Numbered from the stretch's first letter, positions 8,833-19,315 are shown. The stretch is DNA of 64,000 nucleotides from Pseudomonas sp. SORT22 (GCF_018417635.1 NZ_CP071007.1:1550501-1614500), one strand, 5' to 3'. Notes: generated by a model not told the origin, from the sequence alone. A program made the numbers and translations.

Positions 8833-9444
8833 ATGACTGAATCCACCGAGCGCGACGAACGCCACCTGGCGCGCATGCAGCGCAAAAAGGCCGTGATCGA
8901 CGAGCGCATCGCCAACTCGCCCAACGAATGCGGCTTGCTGCTGGTACTTACCGGCAACGGCAAGGGCAAGAGCAGTTCGGCCTTCGGCATGCTCGCCCGG
9001 GCCATGGGCCACGGCATGCAGTGCGGCGTGGTGCAGTTCATCAAGGGCCGCAACAGCACTGGCGAAGAGCTGTTCTTCCGGCGCTTTCCCGAGCAGGTGC
9101 GCTACCACGTGATGGGCGAGGGCTTTACCTGGGAAACCCAGGACCGCCAGCGCGACATCGCCGCCGCCGAAGCTGCCTGGGCAGTGTCGCGGCAGATGCT
9201 CCAGGACCCGTCGATCGCCTTCGTGGTGCTTGATGAACTGAACATCGCCCTCAAGCACGGCTACCTCGACCTCGACCAGGTGCTCAGCGACCTGCAGGCG
9301 CGCCCGCCGATGCAGCACGTGATCGTCACCGGTCGCGCGGCCAAAGACGAAATGATCGAACTGGCCGACACCGTCACCGAAATGGGCATGATCAAGCACG
9401 CCTTCCAGGCCGGCATCCGCGCCCAGAAGGGCGTCGAACTATGA
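8833..9444 (+). CDS. cobO: cob(I)yrinic acid a,c-diamide adenosyltransferase
   Basis: A 203-residue CobA/CobO-type adenosyltransferase that attaches the 5'-deoxyadenosyl group to cobalt of the corrin ring. The P-loop is TGNGKGKSSSAFGM (about residues 40–53); FIKGRNSTGEE and the VVLDELNIALKHGYL Walker-B region match the family. The start is the ATG at 8833 behind GGAGAACC; an upstream in-frame extension runs into the riboswitch leader and is rejected. First gene of the operon; its stop overlaps the cobB start by 4 bp. Confidence 0.97.
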   Translation: MTESTERDERHLARMQRKKAVIDERIANSPNECGLLLVLTGNGKGKSSSAFGMLARAMGHGMQCGVVQFIKGRNSTGEELFFRRFPEQVRYHVMGEGFTWETQDRQRDIAAAEAAWAVSRQMLQDPSIAFVVLDELNIALKHGYLDLDQVLSDLQARPPMQHVIVTGRAAKDEMIELADTVTEMGMIKHAFQAGIRAQKGVEL

Positions 9445-10736
9445 GTGATGCGCGCCATTGCCCGGCGGTATTGATCGCCGCCCCGGCCTCCGGCCAGGGC
9501 AAGACCACGGTGACCGCCGCACTGGCGCGCCTGCATCGCAACCAGGGGCGCAAGGTCCGCGTGTTCAAGTGCGGCCCGGACTTTCTTGACCCGATGATCC
9601 TCGAGCGCGCCAGTGGTGCGCCGGTGTATCAGCTCGACCTGTGGATGGTCGGCGAGCAGGAAAGCCGCCGGCTATTGTGGGAGGCGGCGGGCGAGGCCGA
9701 CCTGATCCTCATCGAAGGGGTCATGGGCCTGTTCGACGGCACGCCATCGAGCGCCGACCTGGCCCGGCATTTTGGCGTGCCGGTGCTGGCGGTGATCGAT
9801 GGTACCGCCATGGCCCAGACCTTCGGCGCCCTGGCCCTGGGCCTGGCGCGCTATCAGCCGGACCTGCCGTTTGCCGGGGTGTTGGCCAACCGTGTCGGTA
9901 CCCTGCGCCATGCCCAGTTGCTTGAAGGCAGCCTGACCGAGGGGCTGCGCTGGTACGGTGGGCTGTCGCGAGAAACCGGCATCGAATTGCCGAGCCGTCA
10001 CCTGGGGCTGGTGCAAGCCAGTGAACTGAACGACCTTGATGCGCGGCTGGATGCTGCCGCAGCGGCCCTGGGCGCCAGTTGCGATGCGGCGTTGCCGCCA
10101 GCGGTGCGCTTTGCCGCGCCGACCGAGTTTGCCATCGAGCCGTTGCTGCAAGGCGTGCGCATTGCGGTTGCCCGCGACGAAGCCTTTGCCTTTACCTATG
10201 GCGCCAACCTCGACCTGCTGCGGGCCATGGGCGCGCAGCTGGCGTTTTTCTCGCCGCTGCATGACACAAGCTTGCCAGCCGCTGACAGCCTGTACCTGCC
10301 CGGCGGTTACCCCGAATTGCATCACCAGGCGCTGGCGGCCAACACACCGATGCTCGAGGCTATCCGCGCCCATCACCACGCCGGCAAGCCGTTGCTCGCC
10401 GAATGCGGCGGCATGCTCTACCTGCTCGATGCGCTCACCGATGTTGCCGGCGAGCGTGCCGAACTGCTCGGCCTGCTGGCAGGCGAGGCAGTGATGCAAA
10501 AGCGCCTGGCCGCCTTGGCCCTGCAGGCCGTAGAACTGCCTGAAGGCACCTTGCGCGGGCACACCTATCATCATTCGCTGACCCATACCGAGCTTGAGCC
10601 GGTTGCCCGCGGCCAGAGCCCCAACGGTGGTCGTGGTGCCGAGGCGGTGTACCGCCAGGGGCGCTTGACCGCCTCCTACGTGCATTTCTATTTTGCTTCC
10701 AACCCCCAGGCGTCGGCGGCGCTGCTGTGTCCATGA
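9441..10736 (+). CDS. cobB: cobyrinate a,c-diamide synthase
   Basis: A 431-residue glutamine-dependent amidotransferase that amidates side chains a and c of (hydrogeno)cobyrinate. The N-terminal dethiobiotin-synthetase-like ATPase domain begins LIAAPASGQGKTTVTAALARL. The C-terminal class-I-like GATase domain carries the nucleophile in LLAECGGMLYLLD and the YLPGGYPELH segment. Start and stop overlap the neighbours (ATGA junctions at 9441 and 10733), indicating translational coupling in the cob operon. Confidence 0.97.
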   Translation: MSDARHCPAVLIAAPASGQGKTTVTAALARLHRNQGRKVRVFKCGPDFLDPMILERASGAPVYQLDLWMVGEQESRRLLWEAAGEADLILIEGVMGLFDGTPSSADLARHFGVPVLAVIDGTAMAQTFGALALGLARYQPDLPFAGVLANRVGTLRHAQLLEGSLTEGLRWYGGLSRETGIELPSRHLGLVQASELNDLDARLDAAAAALGASCDAALPPAVRFAAPTEFAIEPLLQGVRIAVARDEAFAFTYGANLDLLRAMGAQLAFFSPLHDTSLPAADSLYLPGGYPELHHQALAANTPMLEAIRAHHHAGKPLLAECGGMLYLLDALTDVAGERAELLGLLAGEAVMQKRLAALALQAVELPEGTLRGHTYHHSLTHTELEPVARGQSPNGGRGAEAVYRQGRLTASYVHFYFASNPQASAALLCP

Positions 10737-11380
10737 CTGAACATGCTTTTACCGAGGCCGAACGTGCGGCGGTCTACCGCGCCATCGGCGAGCGTCGCGA
10801 CATGCGTCACTTCAGTGGCGGCGAAGTCGCCCCCGAGTTGCTCGCGCGCCTGCTTGAGGCCGCGCACCAGGCGCCCAGCGTCGGGCTGATGCAGCCCTGG
10901 CGTTTCATCCGTATCACCCAGCGCGAACTGCGCCAGCGGATCCAGGCCCTGGTGGAAGAGGAGCGCCTGCGTACAGCGCAGGCGCTCGGTGAGCGCTCCG
11001 ATGACTTCATGAAACTCAAGGTCGAAGGCATCAACGACTGCGCCGAGCTGCTGGTGGCGGCGCTGATGGATGGGCGCGAAGCGCACATTTTCGGCCGCCG
11101 GACCTTGCCGGAGATGGACCTGGCGTCGTTGTCCTGTGCGATCCAGAACTTGTGGCTGGCGGCCCGCGCCGAAGGTCTGGGCATGGGCTGGGTGTCGCTG
11201 TTCGAGCCCCGGGCCCTGGCCGAGCTGCTCGGCATGCCGGCCGGTGCCAAGCCGTTGGCAATCCTCTGCCTGGGCCCGGTTCACGAATTTTACCCGGCGC
11301 CGATGCTGGTGCTTGAAGGCTGGACCACAGCGCGGCCGCTGCACGACATGCTGTTTGAAAACCAGTGGGGGGAGTCTTGA
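10733..11380 (+). CDS. bluB: 5,6-dimethylbenzimidazole synthase
   Basis: A 215-residue nitroreductase-fold enzyme that cannibalises reduced FMN with O2 to make dimethylbenzimidazole, the lower ligand of cobalamin. Family signs are the N-terminal [12 protein letters not shown] (flavin-phosphate arginines), [12 protein letters not shown], and the C-terminal [18 protein letters not shown]. The ATG at 10733 overlaps the cobB stop (ATGA); the in-frame GTG at 10727 is less likely. Its presence means this strain can make the full lower ligand aerobically and hand it to CobT at 15244. Confidence 0.95.
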   Translation: MTEHAFTEAERAAVYRAIGERRDMRHFSGGEVAPELLARLLEAAHQAPSVGLMQPWRFIRITQRELRQRIQALVEEERLRTAQALGERSDDFMKLKVEGINDCAELLVAALMDGREAHIFGRRTLPEMDLASLSCAIQNLWLAARAEGLGMGWVSLFEPRALAELLGMPAGAKPLAILCLGPVHEFYPAPMLVLEGWTTARPLHDMLFENQWGES

Positions 11381-12288
11381 TGAGCGTGGCGTTGCTGACA
11401 GTGGCCGGGGTGGCGCTGGATGCGCTGCTGGGTGAGCCCAAGCGCCGGCATCCGCTGGTAGCCTTCGGGCGCCTGGCCGGGCGCCTGGAACAGCGCTTGA
11501 ATGCCGGCGGCCGTGGCTGGCGCAGCCACGGCGTCAGCGCCTGGTTCCTGGCGGTGGTGCCGCTGACCTTCATCGCCATGCTGTTGTCCTGGCTGCCGTA
11601 CATTGGCTGGCTGATTGAAGTTTTGGCGCTGTACTGCGCCCTCGGCCTGCGCAGCCTTGGCGAGCACGTAACGCCGGTGGCCGAAGCCCTGCGCCAGGGC
11701 GACCTGGAAAAAGCCCGCCAGCGCGTCGGTTATCTGGTCAGCCGCGAAACCCGCGAGCTGGACGAAACCGCCGTGGCCCGCGCCGCCACCGAGTCGGTGC
11801 TGGAGAACGGCAGCGATGCGGTGTTCGCCGCGCTGTTCTGGTTTGTCGTTGCCGGCGTACCGGGGGTGGTGCTCTATCGCCTGAGCAACACCCTCGACGC
11901 CATGTGGGGCTATCGTAATGAACGCTTCGAGCGTTTTGGCTGGGCTGCGGCGAAGATCGACGATGTGCTCAACTATATTCCGGCACGCTTGGTGGCGCTG
12001 ACTTACGCGCTGCTGGGCAAGACCCGCCTGGCCCTGAGCTGCTGGCGGCGCCAGGCGCCGTTGTGGGACAGCCCCAATGCCGGGCCGGTGATGGCGGCCG
12101 GGGCCGGAGCCCTGGGCGTCGAGCTGGGCGGGCCGGCGGTGTATCACGGCGAGCTGCACGAGCGCCCGCAACTGGGCGAAGGCCCGCAGGCCGATGCCGA
12201 CGCCATCGAACGCGGTTGGCGCCTGGTTTGCCAGGGCGTGTGGTTGTGGTTGCTGCTGTTGTGCCTGGGGGCTGAATTCTATGCTTGA
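11380..12288 (+). CDS. cbiB: adenosylcobinamide-phosphate synthase (CbiB; named cobD in P. aeruginosa)
   Basis: A 302-residue integral membrane protein joining (R)-1-aminopropan-2-ol phosphate to adenosylcobyric acid. The signature [20 protein letters not shown] starts at about residue 10. Conserved loops SRETRELDE and [19 protein letters not shown] follow, then [23 protein letters not shown] sequence (here [19 protein letters not shown]) and NYIPARL. The ATG at 11380 shares its A with the bluB stop. The 3' end overlaps cobC by 8 bp. Confidence 0.96.
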   Translation: MSVALLTVAGVALDALLGEPKRRHPLVAFGRLAGRLEQRLNAGGRGWRSHGVSAWFLAVVPLTFIAMLLSWLPYIGWLIEVLALYCALGLRSLGEHVTPVAEALRQGDLEKARQRVGYLVSRETRELDETAVARAATESVLENGSDAVFAALFWFVVAGVPGVVLYRLSNTLDAMWGYRNERFERFGWAAAKIDDVLNYIPARLVALTYALLGKTRLALSCWRRQAPLWDSPNAGPVMAAGAGALGVELGGPAVYHGELHERPQLGEGPQADADAIERGWRLVCQGVWLWLLLLCLGAEFYA

Positions 12289-13273
12289 ACACGGTGGTCG
12301 CCTGCAACGCGCAGTGCAGCAATACGGCATCGCCCGCGAAGACTGGCTGGACCTGTCCAGCGGCATCGCCCCGTGGTCTTATTCCATCCCTGAGATTCCG
12401 CTGCGGGCCTGGGCGCGCTTGCCCGAAACCGAAGACGGCCTCGAGCAGGCGGCCCGTGATTACTATCAGGTCGAGCAACTGTTGCCAGTGGCCGGCTCCC
12501 AGGCGGCGATCCAGGCTTTGCCACGCCTGCGTCGCCCCGGCACGGTCGGGGTGCTGTCGCCGTGCTACGCCGAACACGCCGAAGGCTGGCGCCGCGCTGG
12601 GCACCGGGTGCGCGAGTTGCCGCTGGACCAGGTCGATTATTACCTCGACAGCCTCGACGTGCTGGTGGTGGTCAACCCCAACAACCCCACCGGGCAGCTG
12701 ATTGCTGCCGAGCAACTGCTGGAATGGCATGGTCGCCTGGCCCGCCGTGGCGGCTGGCTGCTGGTTGATGAAGCGTTCATGGACAACACCCCGCAACACA
12801 GCATTGGCGCCCATGCCGAGCGCAGCGGGTTGATCGTGCTGCGCTCGTTCGGCAAGTTCTTCGGCTTGGCCGGCGTACGCCTGGGCTTTGTTCTGGCCGA
12901 GCGCCAGTTGTTGCAACTGCTCGCCGAACAGCTCGGGCCCTGGACCATCAGCGGCCCGACGCGGATCCTCGGCCAGGCCTGCCTGCTCGACGGCGCCGCC
13001 CATCAGCAGCAGATCATCCGCTGCGCCGCTGCCAGCCAGCGCCTGGCCGAGGTGCTCAGTGCGGCAGGTTTCGCCCCCAGCGGCAGCTGCGACCTGTTCC
13101 AGTACCTGGTCACCGAGCAGGCGCCGCGCCTGCATGAATTCATGGCCCGGCGCGGCATCCTCCTGCGCCTGTTCAGCCAGCCGCCGAGCCTGCGTTTCGG
13201 CCTGCCGGCCAGTGAACCGGACTTTCAGCGCCTGGCCCAGGCTTTCAGCGATTACCGCAAGGAACAAGCATGA
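12281..13273 (+). CDS. cobC: L-threonine-O-3-phosphate decarboxylase (CobC; Salmonella CobD)
   Basis: A 330-residue PLP enzyme of aminotransferase class I/II fold that supplies the aminopropanol linker for CbiB. Visible features: DLSSGIAPW near the N-terminus, [20 protein letters not shown] (cofactor aspartate) and the Schiff-base lysine in [17 protein letters not shown]. The ATG at 12281 starts inside the end of cbiB; an upstream in-frame GTG would extend into cbiB and is not needed. It overlaps cobQ by 4 bp. Confidence 0.95.
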   Translation: MLEHGGRLQRAVQQYGIAREDWLDLSSGIAPWSYSIPEIPLRAWARLPETEDGLEQAARDYYQVEQLLPVAGSQAAIQALPRLRRPGTVGVLSPCYAEHAEGWRRAGHRVRELPLDQVDYYLDSLDVLVVVNPNNPTGQLIAAEQLLEWHGRLARRGGWLLVDEAFMDNTPQHSIGAHAERSGLIVLRSFGKFFGLAGVRLGFVLAERQLLQLLAEQLGPWTISGPTRILGQACLLDGAAHQQQIIRCAAASQRLAEVLSAAGFAPSGSCDLFQYLVTEQAPRLHEFMARRGILLRLFSQPPSLRFGLPASEPDFQRLAQAFSDYRKEQA

Positions 13274-14724
13274 CCACCCTGATGGTGCAGGGCACCACCT
13301 CCGATGCCGGCAAAAGCACCCTGGTGACCGCGCTGTGCCGCTGGCTGTTGCGCCAGGGCATTGCCGTGGTGCCGTTCAAGCCGCAGAACATGGCGCTCAA
13401 CAGTGCCGTGACCGCCGAGGGCGGCGAGATCGGCCGCGCCCAGGCGGTGCAGGCGCAGGCCGCGGGCCTGGCGCCCCACACCGACATGAACCCGGTGCTG
13501 CTCAAGCCCAACAGCGACACCGGCGCCCAGGTGATCGTCCATGGCCGCGCGGTCACCAGCATGAACGCCGTGGCCTATCACGACTACAAGGCCATCGCCA
13601 TGCAGGCCGTGCTGGCTTCGCACCAGCGCCTGAGCGCGGCCTATCCGGTGGTGATGGTCGAAGGCGCCGGCTCGCCGGCTGAAATCAACCTGCGTGCCGG
13701 CGACATTGCCAACATGGGCTTTGCCGAGGCAGTCGACTGCCCGGTGATCCTGATTGCCGACATCAATCGGGGCGGGGTGTTTGCGCATCTGGTCGGTACC
13801 CTGGAGTTGCTCTCGACGAGCGAACAGGCACGGGTCAAAGGCTTTGTCATCAACCGTTTTCGTGGCGATATCGCCTTGCTCCAGCCGGGTCTGGACTGGC
13901 TTGAAGAACGTACCGGCAAGCCAGTGCTGGGCGTGCTGCCCTATGTGCTGGACCTGCACCTGGAAGCCGAAGACGGTATCGACCAGCGCCAGGGCCTCAA
14001 GGCCGGGCGCCAGCTCAAGGTGATCGTGCCGGTGCTGCCGCGCATCAGCAACCACACCGATTTCGACCCGCTGCGCCTGCACCCGCAGGTCGATCTGCAG
14101 TTTATCGGCCCCGGTCAGCCGATTCCGCCCGCTGACCTGATCATTTTGCCTGGCTCCAAGAGCGTGCGCGGCGACCTGGCGCAATTGCGTGAGCGTGGTT
14201 GGGACCAGGCGATCAGTCGCCACCTGCGTTACGGCGGCAAGGTCCTGGGCATTTGCGGCGGGCTGCAGATGCTCGGCCAGCGGGTGGAAGACCCCTTGGG
14301 CCTGGAAGGCCCAGCGGGGGCCAGCGATGGCCTCGGTCTGCTGGATTTTGTCACCGTGCTCGAAGCCGAAAAGCAGCTGCGCAATGTCGCCGGCACCCTG
14401 CAGCTGGAGCAGGCGGCCATCAGCGGCTACGAGATTCATGCCGGGGTAACCCAGGGGCCGGCGCTGGAGCGCCCGGCAGTGTTGCTCGACGGCGGCCGCG
14501 CCGATGGCGCCATCAGCGCCGACGGGCAGATCCTCGCCACCTACCTGCATGGCCTGTTCGAGGCGCCGCATTGCTGCGCCGCGCTGTTGCGCTGGGCCGG
14601 GCTGCAGGAGGTCGAGCAGATCGACTACCACGCCCTGCGCGAACGCGACATCGAGCGCCTGGCCGACCTGGTCGAGCAGCACCTGGACACCGCGCGCCTG
14701 CGCCAACTCTGCGGACAGAACTGA
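13270..14724 (+). CDS. cobQ: cobyric acid synthase
   Basis: A 484-residue glutamine amidotransferase that amidates four side chains (b, d, e, g) of adenosylcobyrinate a,c-diamide. N-terminal ATPase domain: [20 protein letters not shown], then [14 protein letters not shown] and [14 protein letters not shown]-terminal GATase domain: [11 protein letters not shown], the nucleophile in [11 protein letters not shown], and the GYEIHAG histidine region. Length is typical. One base separates it from cobU. Confidence 0.97.
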   Translation: MTTLMVQGTTSDAGKSTLVTALCRWLLRQGIAVVPFKPQNMALNSAVTAEGGEIGRAQAVQAQAAGLAPHTDMNPVLLKPNSDTGAQVIVHGRAVTSMNAVAYHDYKAIAMQAVLASHQRLSAAYPVVMVEGAGSPAEINLRAGDIANMGFAEAVDCPVILIADINRGGVFAHLVGTLELLSTSEQARVKGFVINRFRGDIALLQPGLDWLEERTGKPVLGVLPYVLDLHLEAEDGIDQRQGLKAGRQLKVIVPVLPRISNHTDFDPLRLHPQVDLQFIGPGQPIPPADLIILPGSKSVRGDLAQLRERGWDQAISRHLRYGGKVLGICGGLQMLGQRVEDPLGLEGPAGASDGLGLLDFVTVLEAEKQLRNVAGTLQLEQAAISGYEIHAGVTQGPALERPAVLLDGGRADGAISADGQILATYLHGLFEAPHCCAALLRWAGLQEVEQIDYHALRERDIERLADLVEQHLDTARLRQLCGQN

Positions 14725-14725
14725 A

Positions 14726-15247
14726 ATGCTCAACCTGATCCTTGGCGGCGCCCGTTCGGGCAAGAGCCGCCTGGCCGAACAACTGGCGGTGCAGAGCGGC
14801 CTGGCGGTCACCTACATCGCCACCAGCGAACCGCTCGACGGCGAGATGAATGCACGGGTGCAGTTGCACCGCGAGCGGCGTCCGGCCGAGTGGGGATTGA
14901 TCGAAGAGCCGCTGGAGTTGGCGCGGGTGCTGCGTGCCACTGCCAGTGCCGAGCGCTGCCTGCTGGTCGATTGCCTGACCCTGTGGCTGACCAACCTGCT
15001 GATGCTCGACAACCCTGAGCGCCTGGCGGCCGAACGCACGGCGCTGCTCGAGTGCCTGGCAGCGTTGCCGGGCGAAATCATACTGGTCAGCAACGAAACC
15101 GGCCTGGGCGTGGTGCCCATGGGCGAGCTGACCCGCCGTTATGTCGATGAAGCAGGCGCGCTGCACCAGGCCATTGCCGAGCGCTGCCAGCGCGTGGTGC
15201 TGACTGTCGCCGGCTTGCCGCTTACCCTGAAAGGACCTGCACTATGA
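14726..15247 (+). CDS. cobU: adenosylcobinamide kinase / adenosylcobinamide-phosphate guanylyltransferase (CobU; cobP in P. aeruginosa)
   Basis: A 173-residue bifunctional enzyme that phosphorylates adenosylcobinamide and then makes adenosylcobinamide-GDP. P-loop [14 protein letters not shown] at the N-terminus, the [10 protein letters not shown] segment, histidine-containing QLHRERRP (guanylylation site region), [14 protein letters not shown] and [13 protein letters not shown]. The ATG at 14726 directly follows the cobQ stop; the longer in-frame extension overlaps cobQ extensively and is rejected. Confidence 0.96.
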   Translation: MLNLILGGARSGKSRLAEQLAVQSGLAVTYIATSEPLDGEMNARVQLHRERRPAEWGLIEEPLELARVLRATASAERCLLVDCLTLWLTNLLMLDNPERLAAERTALLECLAALPGEIILVSNETGLGVVPMGELTRRYVDEAGALHQAIAERCQRVVLTVAGLPLTLKGPAL

Positions 15248-16299
15248 GTCAAACCTGGTGGCGTGAAGCCTGTCGAGCTGTCGACCCGATTGTTCGCGAA
15301 CAGGCCCTGGCGCGGCAACAGCAACTGACCAAGCCGGCAGGCTCGCTGGGTCGCCTGGAGCAGCTGGCAGTGCAACTGGCCGGCTTGCAAGGCCAGCTCA
15401 AGCCGAGCGTCGAGCAGGTGTGGATCGCGATTTTTGCCGGCGATCACGGTGTGGTCGCCGAAGGTATCTCGGCTTACCCGCAGGCGGTGACCGGGCAGAT
15501 GCTGCTCAATTTCGTCAGCGGCGGCGCTGCGATCAGCGTGCTGGCGCGGCAGCTGAATGCTCAACTGGAAGTGATCGACCTGGGTACCATCGACCTGGCC
15601 CTGGACCTGCCGGACGTGCGCCACCTGCGCGTCGGCCCGGGCACGGCCAACTTCGCTCGGGTACCGGCGATGACCTACGAACAAGGCCTGCAGGCTCTGC
15701 AAGGCGGGCGCGAGAGTGCCCTGCGCGCGGCCGCCAGCGGCGCCCGGTTGTTTATCGGCGGCGAGATGGGCATCGGTAACACCACCGCCGCCAGCGCCCT
15801 GGCCTGCGCCGTGCTCGGTTGTCCGGCCAGCGAGCTCAGTGGTCCGGGTACCGGCCTGGACGCCGCCGGTGTGCGGCACAAGGCCGAGGTCATCGAGCGC
15901 GCCTTGCTGCAGCATGCCAATCTTGGCGACGACCCGCTGCAGCGGCTGTTGTGTTTTGGTGGTTTCGAGATCGCCGCGCTGGTCGGCGCCTACCTGGGTT
16001 GCGCCCAGGCTGGTGTTGCGGTGCTGGTGGATGGGTTTATCTGCACCGTTGCCGCGCTGGTGGCGACGCGTATCAATCCGGGTTGCCGCGACTGGCTGCT
16101 GTTCGGTCATCGCGGCGCCGAGCCCGGTCATCGCCGGGTGCTCGCCGAACTCGACGCCGAGCCGCTGCTGGAGCTGGGCCTGCGCCTGGGCGAGGGCAGT
16201 GGTGCGGCACTGGCGGTGCCGCTGTTGCGCCTGGCCTGTGACCTGCACGGGCAGATGGCGACCTTCGCCGAAGCTGCGGTAGCGGACCGCCCGGCATGA
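15244..16299 (+). CDS. cobT: nicotinate-nucleotide–dimethylbenzimidazole phosphoribosyltransferase (CobT; cobU in P. aeruginosa)
   Basis: A 351-residue enzyme that activates dimethylbenzimidazole to alpha-ribazole phosphate using nicotinate mononucleotide. Recognised by [30 protein letters not shown], the [13 protein letters not shown] loop, [17 protein letters not shown] and the C-terminal [12 protein letters not shown] with the catalytic glutamate region. It overlaps both neighbours by 4 bp and acts directly downstream of BluB in the pathway. Confidence 0.97.
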   Translation: MSQTWWREACRAVDPIVREQALARQQQLTKPAGSLGRLEQLAVQLAGLQGQLKPSVEQVWIAIFAGDHGVVAEGISAYPQAVTGQMLLNFVSGGAAISVLARQLNAQLEVIDLGTIDLALDLPDVRHLRVGPGTANFARVPAMTYEQGLQALQGGRESALRAAASGARLFIGGEMGIGNTTAASALACAVLGCPASELSGPGTGLDAAGVRHKAEVIERALLQHANLGDDPLQRLLCFGGFEIAALVGAYLGCAQAGVAVLVDGFICTVAALVATRINPGCRDWLLFGHRGAEPGHRRVLAELDAEPLLELGLRLGEGSGAALAVPLLRLACDLHGQMATFAEAAVADRPA

Positions 16300-16865
16300 T
16301 CATCGACCTGCTGCGCCACGGAGAAACCGAACTGGGCGGCGGCCTGCGCGGTAGCCTCGACGATGCCCTGACTGACAAGGGCTGGGCGCAGATGCGCGCG
16401 GCGGTGAGTGATGCCGGCCCTTGGGATGCATTGGTCAGCTCGCCATTGCAGCGCTGCGCACGCTTTGCCCAGGAGCTGGGCGCGCAGTTGAACCTGCCGC
16501 TGCAGCTGGCGCCGGGGCTGCAAGAGCTGCATTTCGGTGAGTGGGAAGGGCGCAGCGCGGCAGCGCTGATGCTCACCCATGAAGCCGAGCTCGGCCGGTT
16601 CTGGGCTGACCCTTATGCCTACACACCGCCAGGTGGCGAGCCGGTGGCGGATTTCTCCGTACGGGTGTTGCAGGCCATCAGCACCTTGCACCAGGCCCAT
16701 GCCGGCCAGCAGTTGCTGCTGGTCACCCACGGCGGCGTCATGCGCCTGTTGCTGGCCCGCGCCCGTGGCCTGCCGCGTGAACAGCTGCTGCAGGTCGAAG
16801 TGGTCCATGGCGCCTTGTGCCGCCTGGAACTGCTGGCCGACGGCAGCCTGCGCGAGGTGTGCTGA
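16296..16865 (+). CDS. histidine phosphatase, alpha-ribazole phosphatase-like (Salmonella CobC type)
   Basis: A 189-residue phosphoglycerate-mutase-fold phosphatase. The RHG motif [15 protein letters not shown] lies at residues ~5–18 with the phosphohistidine, and the second catalytic histidine is in [14 protein letters not shown]. Position between cobT and cobS strongly suggests it removes the 5'-phosphate from alpha-ribazole phosphate or adenosylcobalamin phosphate. I leave the symbol blank because cobC is used here for the decarboxylase. Confidence 0.9.
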   Translation: MIIDLLRHGETELGGGLRGSLDDALTDKGWAQMRAAVSDAGPWDALVSSPLQRCARFAQELGAQLNLPLQLAPGLQELHFGEWEGRSAAALMLTHEAELGRFWADPYAYTPPGGEPVADFSVRVLQAISTLHQAHAGQQLLLVTHGGVMRLLLARARGLPREQLLQVEVVHGALCRLELLADGSLREVC

Positions 16866-16866
16866 G

Positions 16867-17595
16867 ATGCTGGGGTTCTGGATCGCCCTGCAGTTTCTCA
16901 GCAGCTTGCCGGTGCGCCTGCCGGGCATGCCGGCGCCGGAACAAATGGGCCGCTCATTGCTGTTTTACCCGCTGGTAGGGCTGTTGTTCGGGGTGGTGCT
17001 CTGGGGGTTGAACGCGCTGCTGGCCGGTAGCCCGGTGCTGTTGCACGCCGCCTTGCTGCTCAGCGCCTGGGTGCTGCTCAGCGGCGCCTTGCACCTGGAC
17101 GGCCTGGCCGACAGCGCCGATGCCTGGCTCGGCGGTTTCGGCGACCGCGAACGTACCTTGCTGATCATGAAAGACCCGCGCAGCGGGCCGATTGCCGTGG
17201 TCACCCTGGTACTGGTGCTGTTGCTCAAGTTCTGCGCCTTGCTGGCGTTGATCGAGCGCGGTGACGGGCTGCTGCTGTTGCTCGCACCGCTGATCGGCCG
17301 CGCGGGGTTACTGGGCTTGTTCCTGTGCACGCCCTATGTGCGCAGCGGCGGGCTCGGCCAGGCGCTTGCCGATCATTTGCCGCGTCGGGCGGGCCAGCTG
17401 GTGATGCTCGTCAGTGCGTTGGCCTGTGTGCTGCTGGCAGGGTTCAAGGGCCTGTGGGTGCTGCTGGTTGCCGCCATCGTCTTCGCCTGGCTGCGCCACG
17501 TGATGGTGCGCCGTCTGGGTGGCACCACCGGTGATACCGCCGGGGCCCTGCTCGAGCTGCTGGAGCTGGCGGTATTGATCGCTTTGGTGCTGTGA
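16867..17595 (+). CDS. cobS: adenosylcobinamide-GDP ribazoletransferase (cobalamin synthase; cobV in P. aeruginosa)
   Basis: A 242-residue polytopic inner-membrane protein that joins adenosylcobinamide-GDP and alpha-ribazole (phosphate) in the last assembly step. Signature: FLSSLPVRLPG at the N-terminus, the acidic active-site segment GALHLDGLADSADAWLGGFGDRERTL (metal-binding aspartates), and MKDPRSGPIAV. The ATG at 16867 is chosen because upstream in-frame sequence lies within the phosphatase gene. Last gene of the cob operon. Confidence 0.96.
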   Translation: MLGFWIALQFLSSLPVRLPGMPAPEQMGRSLLFYPLVGLLFGVVLWGLNALLAGSPVLLHAALLLSAWVLLSGALHLDGLADSADAWLGGFGDRERTLLIMKDPRSGPIAVVTLVLVLLLKFCALLALIERGDGLLLLLAPLIGRAGLLGLFLCTPYVRSGGLGQALADHLPRRAGQLVMLVSALACVLLAGFKGLWVLLVAAIVFAWLRHVMVRRLGGTTGDTAGALLELLELAVLIALVL

Positions 17596-17626
17596 GCGGC
17601 GAATAAAAGCTTGCAGTTGCCAAAGT

Positions 17627-17642
17627 GCGGGTATATACACGC
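17627..17642. promoter_or_regulatory. operator half-perfect palindrome upstream of marR
   Basis: GCGGGTATATACACGC, ending 3 bp before the marR ATG. It is the same motif as the perfect palindrome at 18068 with one mismatched pair. It is most likely the binding site through which the MarR regulator represses itself. Confidence 0.75.
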
Positions 17643-17645
17643 ATT

Positions 17646-18050
17646 ATGTTGACCAGCGAATGCATCTGCACCCACCTGCGTCGCGCCGCCCGTGGGGTGA
17701 GCCGACACTACGACGAGGCCCTCGAAGGCTTCGGGATCAATGTCGCGCAGTTTTCCCTGTTGCGTCATTTACGCCGCCTGGATCAACCGAGTATTTCCAC
17801 CCTGGCCGAGGCCATGGGCCTGGACCGCAGCACCTTGGGGCGCAACCTGCGGGTACTGGAAGCCGAGGGCCTGGTGGCCCTGGCCGAAGGGCAGGACTTG
17901 CGCAACCGTATCGTGTTGCTGACCGAGCAGGGCCGGGCACGCCTGCAAGCGGCGGAGCCGGCCTGGGAGCAAGCGCAAAGCGGCTTGATCGAGACCCTCG
18001 GCGAAGGTCAGCGTGACGAACTGGTGCGCCTGCTGGAGCTGTTGGCCTGA
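17646..18050 (+). CDS. MarR family transcriptional regulator
   Basis: A 134-residue winged-helix regulator. Helices SRHYDEALEGFGINVAQFSLLRHL lead into the DNA-recognition part STLAEAMGLDRSTLGRNLRVLEAEGLV, then the wing EGQDLRNRIVLLTEQG. The ATG at 17646 fits homologues; a GTG at 17625 would place the operator inside the coding region. No good Shine-Dalgarno is visible before either, so translation may be weak or leaderless. It is followed by an MFS transporter whose promoter carries the matching operator, so it probably represses that transporter and senses its substrate. Confidence 0.9.
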   Translation: MLTSECICTHLRRAARGVSRHYDEALEGFGINVAQFSLLRHLRRLDQPSISTLAEAMGLDRSTLGRNLRVLEAEGLVALAEGQDLRNRIVLLTEQGRARLQAAEPAWEQAQSGLIETLGEGQRDELVRLLELLA

Positions 18051-18067
18051 GCTTTTTACGATTATAA

Positions 18068-18083
18068 GCGGGTATATACCCGC
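18068..18083. promoter_or_regulatory. perfect 16-bp palindromic operator between marR and MFS gene
   Basis: GCGGGTATATACCCGC is a perfect palindrome located 18 bp after the marR stop and 29 bp before the transporter start. With the near-copy at 17627 it defines a two-site MarR regulon. Its TATATA centre could also be the -10 region of the transporter promoter, so binding would block RNA polymerase. Confidence 0.8.
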
Positions 18084-18112
18084 ATAACCTTGCGGCACTG
18101 GAGACAACAAAA

Positions 18113-19315
18113 ATGACATCAGTATGGCGAACCAGTGGGTGGATTCTGCTTGGCGCGGCGCTGATCCTGGCCTTGTCGCTGGGCGTGCGGCACGGCTTTG
18201 GCCTGTTCCTGGCGCCGATGAGCGCCGACTTTGGCTGGGGCCGCGGCGTGTTTGCCTTTGCCATTGCCTTGCAGAACCTGATCTGGGGTCTGGCCCAGCC
18301 GTTTGCCGGAGCCCTGGCCGATCGCCTCGGTGCTGCCAAGGTGGTGATGGTCGGCGGTATTCTTTATGCCGCCGGCCTTGTGCTGATGGGCATGTCCGAC
18401 TCGGCCCTGACCCTGTCGCTCAGTGCCGGTTTGTTGATCGGTATCGGCCTGTCGGGCACCTCGTTTTCGGTGATCCTTGGCGTGGTTGGCCGTGCCGTGC
18501 CGCCAGAAAAACGCAGCATGGCCATGGGCATTGCCAGCGCCGCCGGCTCCTTCGGCCAGTTCGCCATGCTGCCGGGTACGCTCGGCCTGATCGGCTGGCT
18601 GGGCTGGTCGGCGGCCTTGCTGGTGCTGGGTTTGCTGGTGGCCTTTATCGTGCCGCTGGTAGGGCTGCTGCGTGATCGTCCGCTGCCCAGCCAGGGCAAT
18701 GACCAGACCCTCGGCCAGGCCCTGCGCGAAGCCTGCTCGCACTCCGGTTTCTGGCTGCTGGCCCTGGGCTTTTTCGTCTGTGGCTTCCAGGTGGTGTTCA
18801 TCGGCGTGCACCTGCCGGCCTACCTGGTCGACCAGCACCTGCCGGCGACCATCGGCACCACAGTACTGGCGCTGGTCGGGCTGTTCAATATCGTCGGCAC
18901 CTACACCGCCGGCTGGCTGGGCGGGCGCATGTCCAAGCCGCGGCTGCTGACCGCGCTGTACCTGCTGCGCGCGGTGGTCATCGTGTTGTTCCTGTGGGCG
19001 CCAATCAGCCAGTTCAGCGCCTACCTGTTCGGCATTGCCATGGGCCTGCTGTGGCTGTCGACTGTACCCTTGACCAACGGCACCGTGGCCACCCTGTTTG
19101 GTGTGCGCAATTTGTCGATGCTCGGCGGTATCGTCTTCCTGTTCCACCAGCTGGGGGCATTTCTGGGCGGCTGGCTGGGCGGGGTGGTGTATGACCGCAC
19201 CGGCAACTACGATTTGGTCTGGCAGATTTCCATCCTCCTCAGCCTGCTCGCCGCAGCGCTGAACTGGCCAGTACGTGAACGCCCGGTAGCGCGCTTGCAG
19301 GCGCAGGCAGCATGA
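18113..19315 (+). CDS. MFS transporter (12 TM, monocarboxylate-like)
   Basis: A 400-residue major facilitator protein. Hydrophobic helices run through the sequence; the loop 2–3 motif is GALADRLGAAKVVMVGGIL, and the second half has TAGWLGGRMSKPRLLTALY. The pattern (GVRHGFGLFLAPM at the start, GTVATLFGVRNLSMLGG late) is that of oxalate/formate or monocarboxylate-type MFS members. The substrate is unknown. Regulation by the adjacent MarR protein is suggested by the operator at 18068. Its stop overlaps the start of a 40-residue ORF (ATGA). Confidence 0.93.
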   Translation: MTSVWRTSGWILLGAALILALSLGVRHGFGLFLAPMSADFGWGRGVFAFAIALQNLIWGLAQPFAGALADRLGAAKVVMVGGILYAAGLVLMGMSDSALTLSLSAGLLIGIGLSGTSFSVILGVVGRAVPPEKRSMAMGIASAAGSFGQFAMLPGTLGLIGWLGWSAALLVLGLLVAFIVPLVGLLRDRPLPSQGNDQTLGQALREACSHSGFWLLALGFFVCGFQVVFIGVHLPAYLVDQHLPATIGTTVLALVGLFNIVGTYTAGWLGGRMSKPRLLTALYLLRAVVIVLFLWAPISQFSAYLFGIAMGLLWLSTVPLTNGTVATLFGVRNLSMLGGIVFLFHQLGAFLGGWLGGVVYDRTGNYDLVWQISILLSLLAAALNWPVRERPVARLQAQAA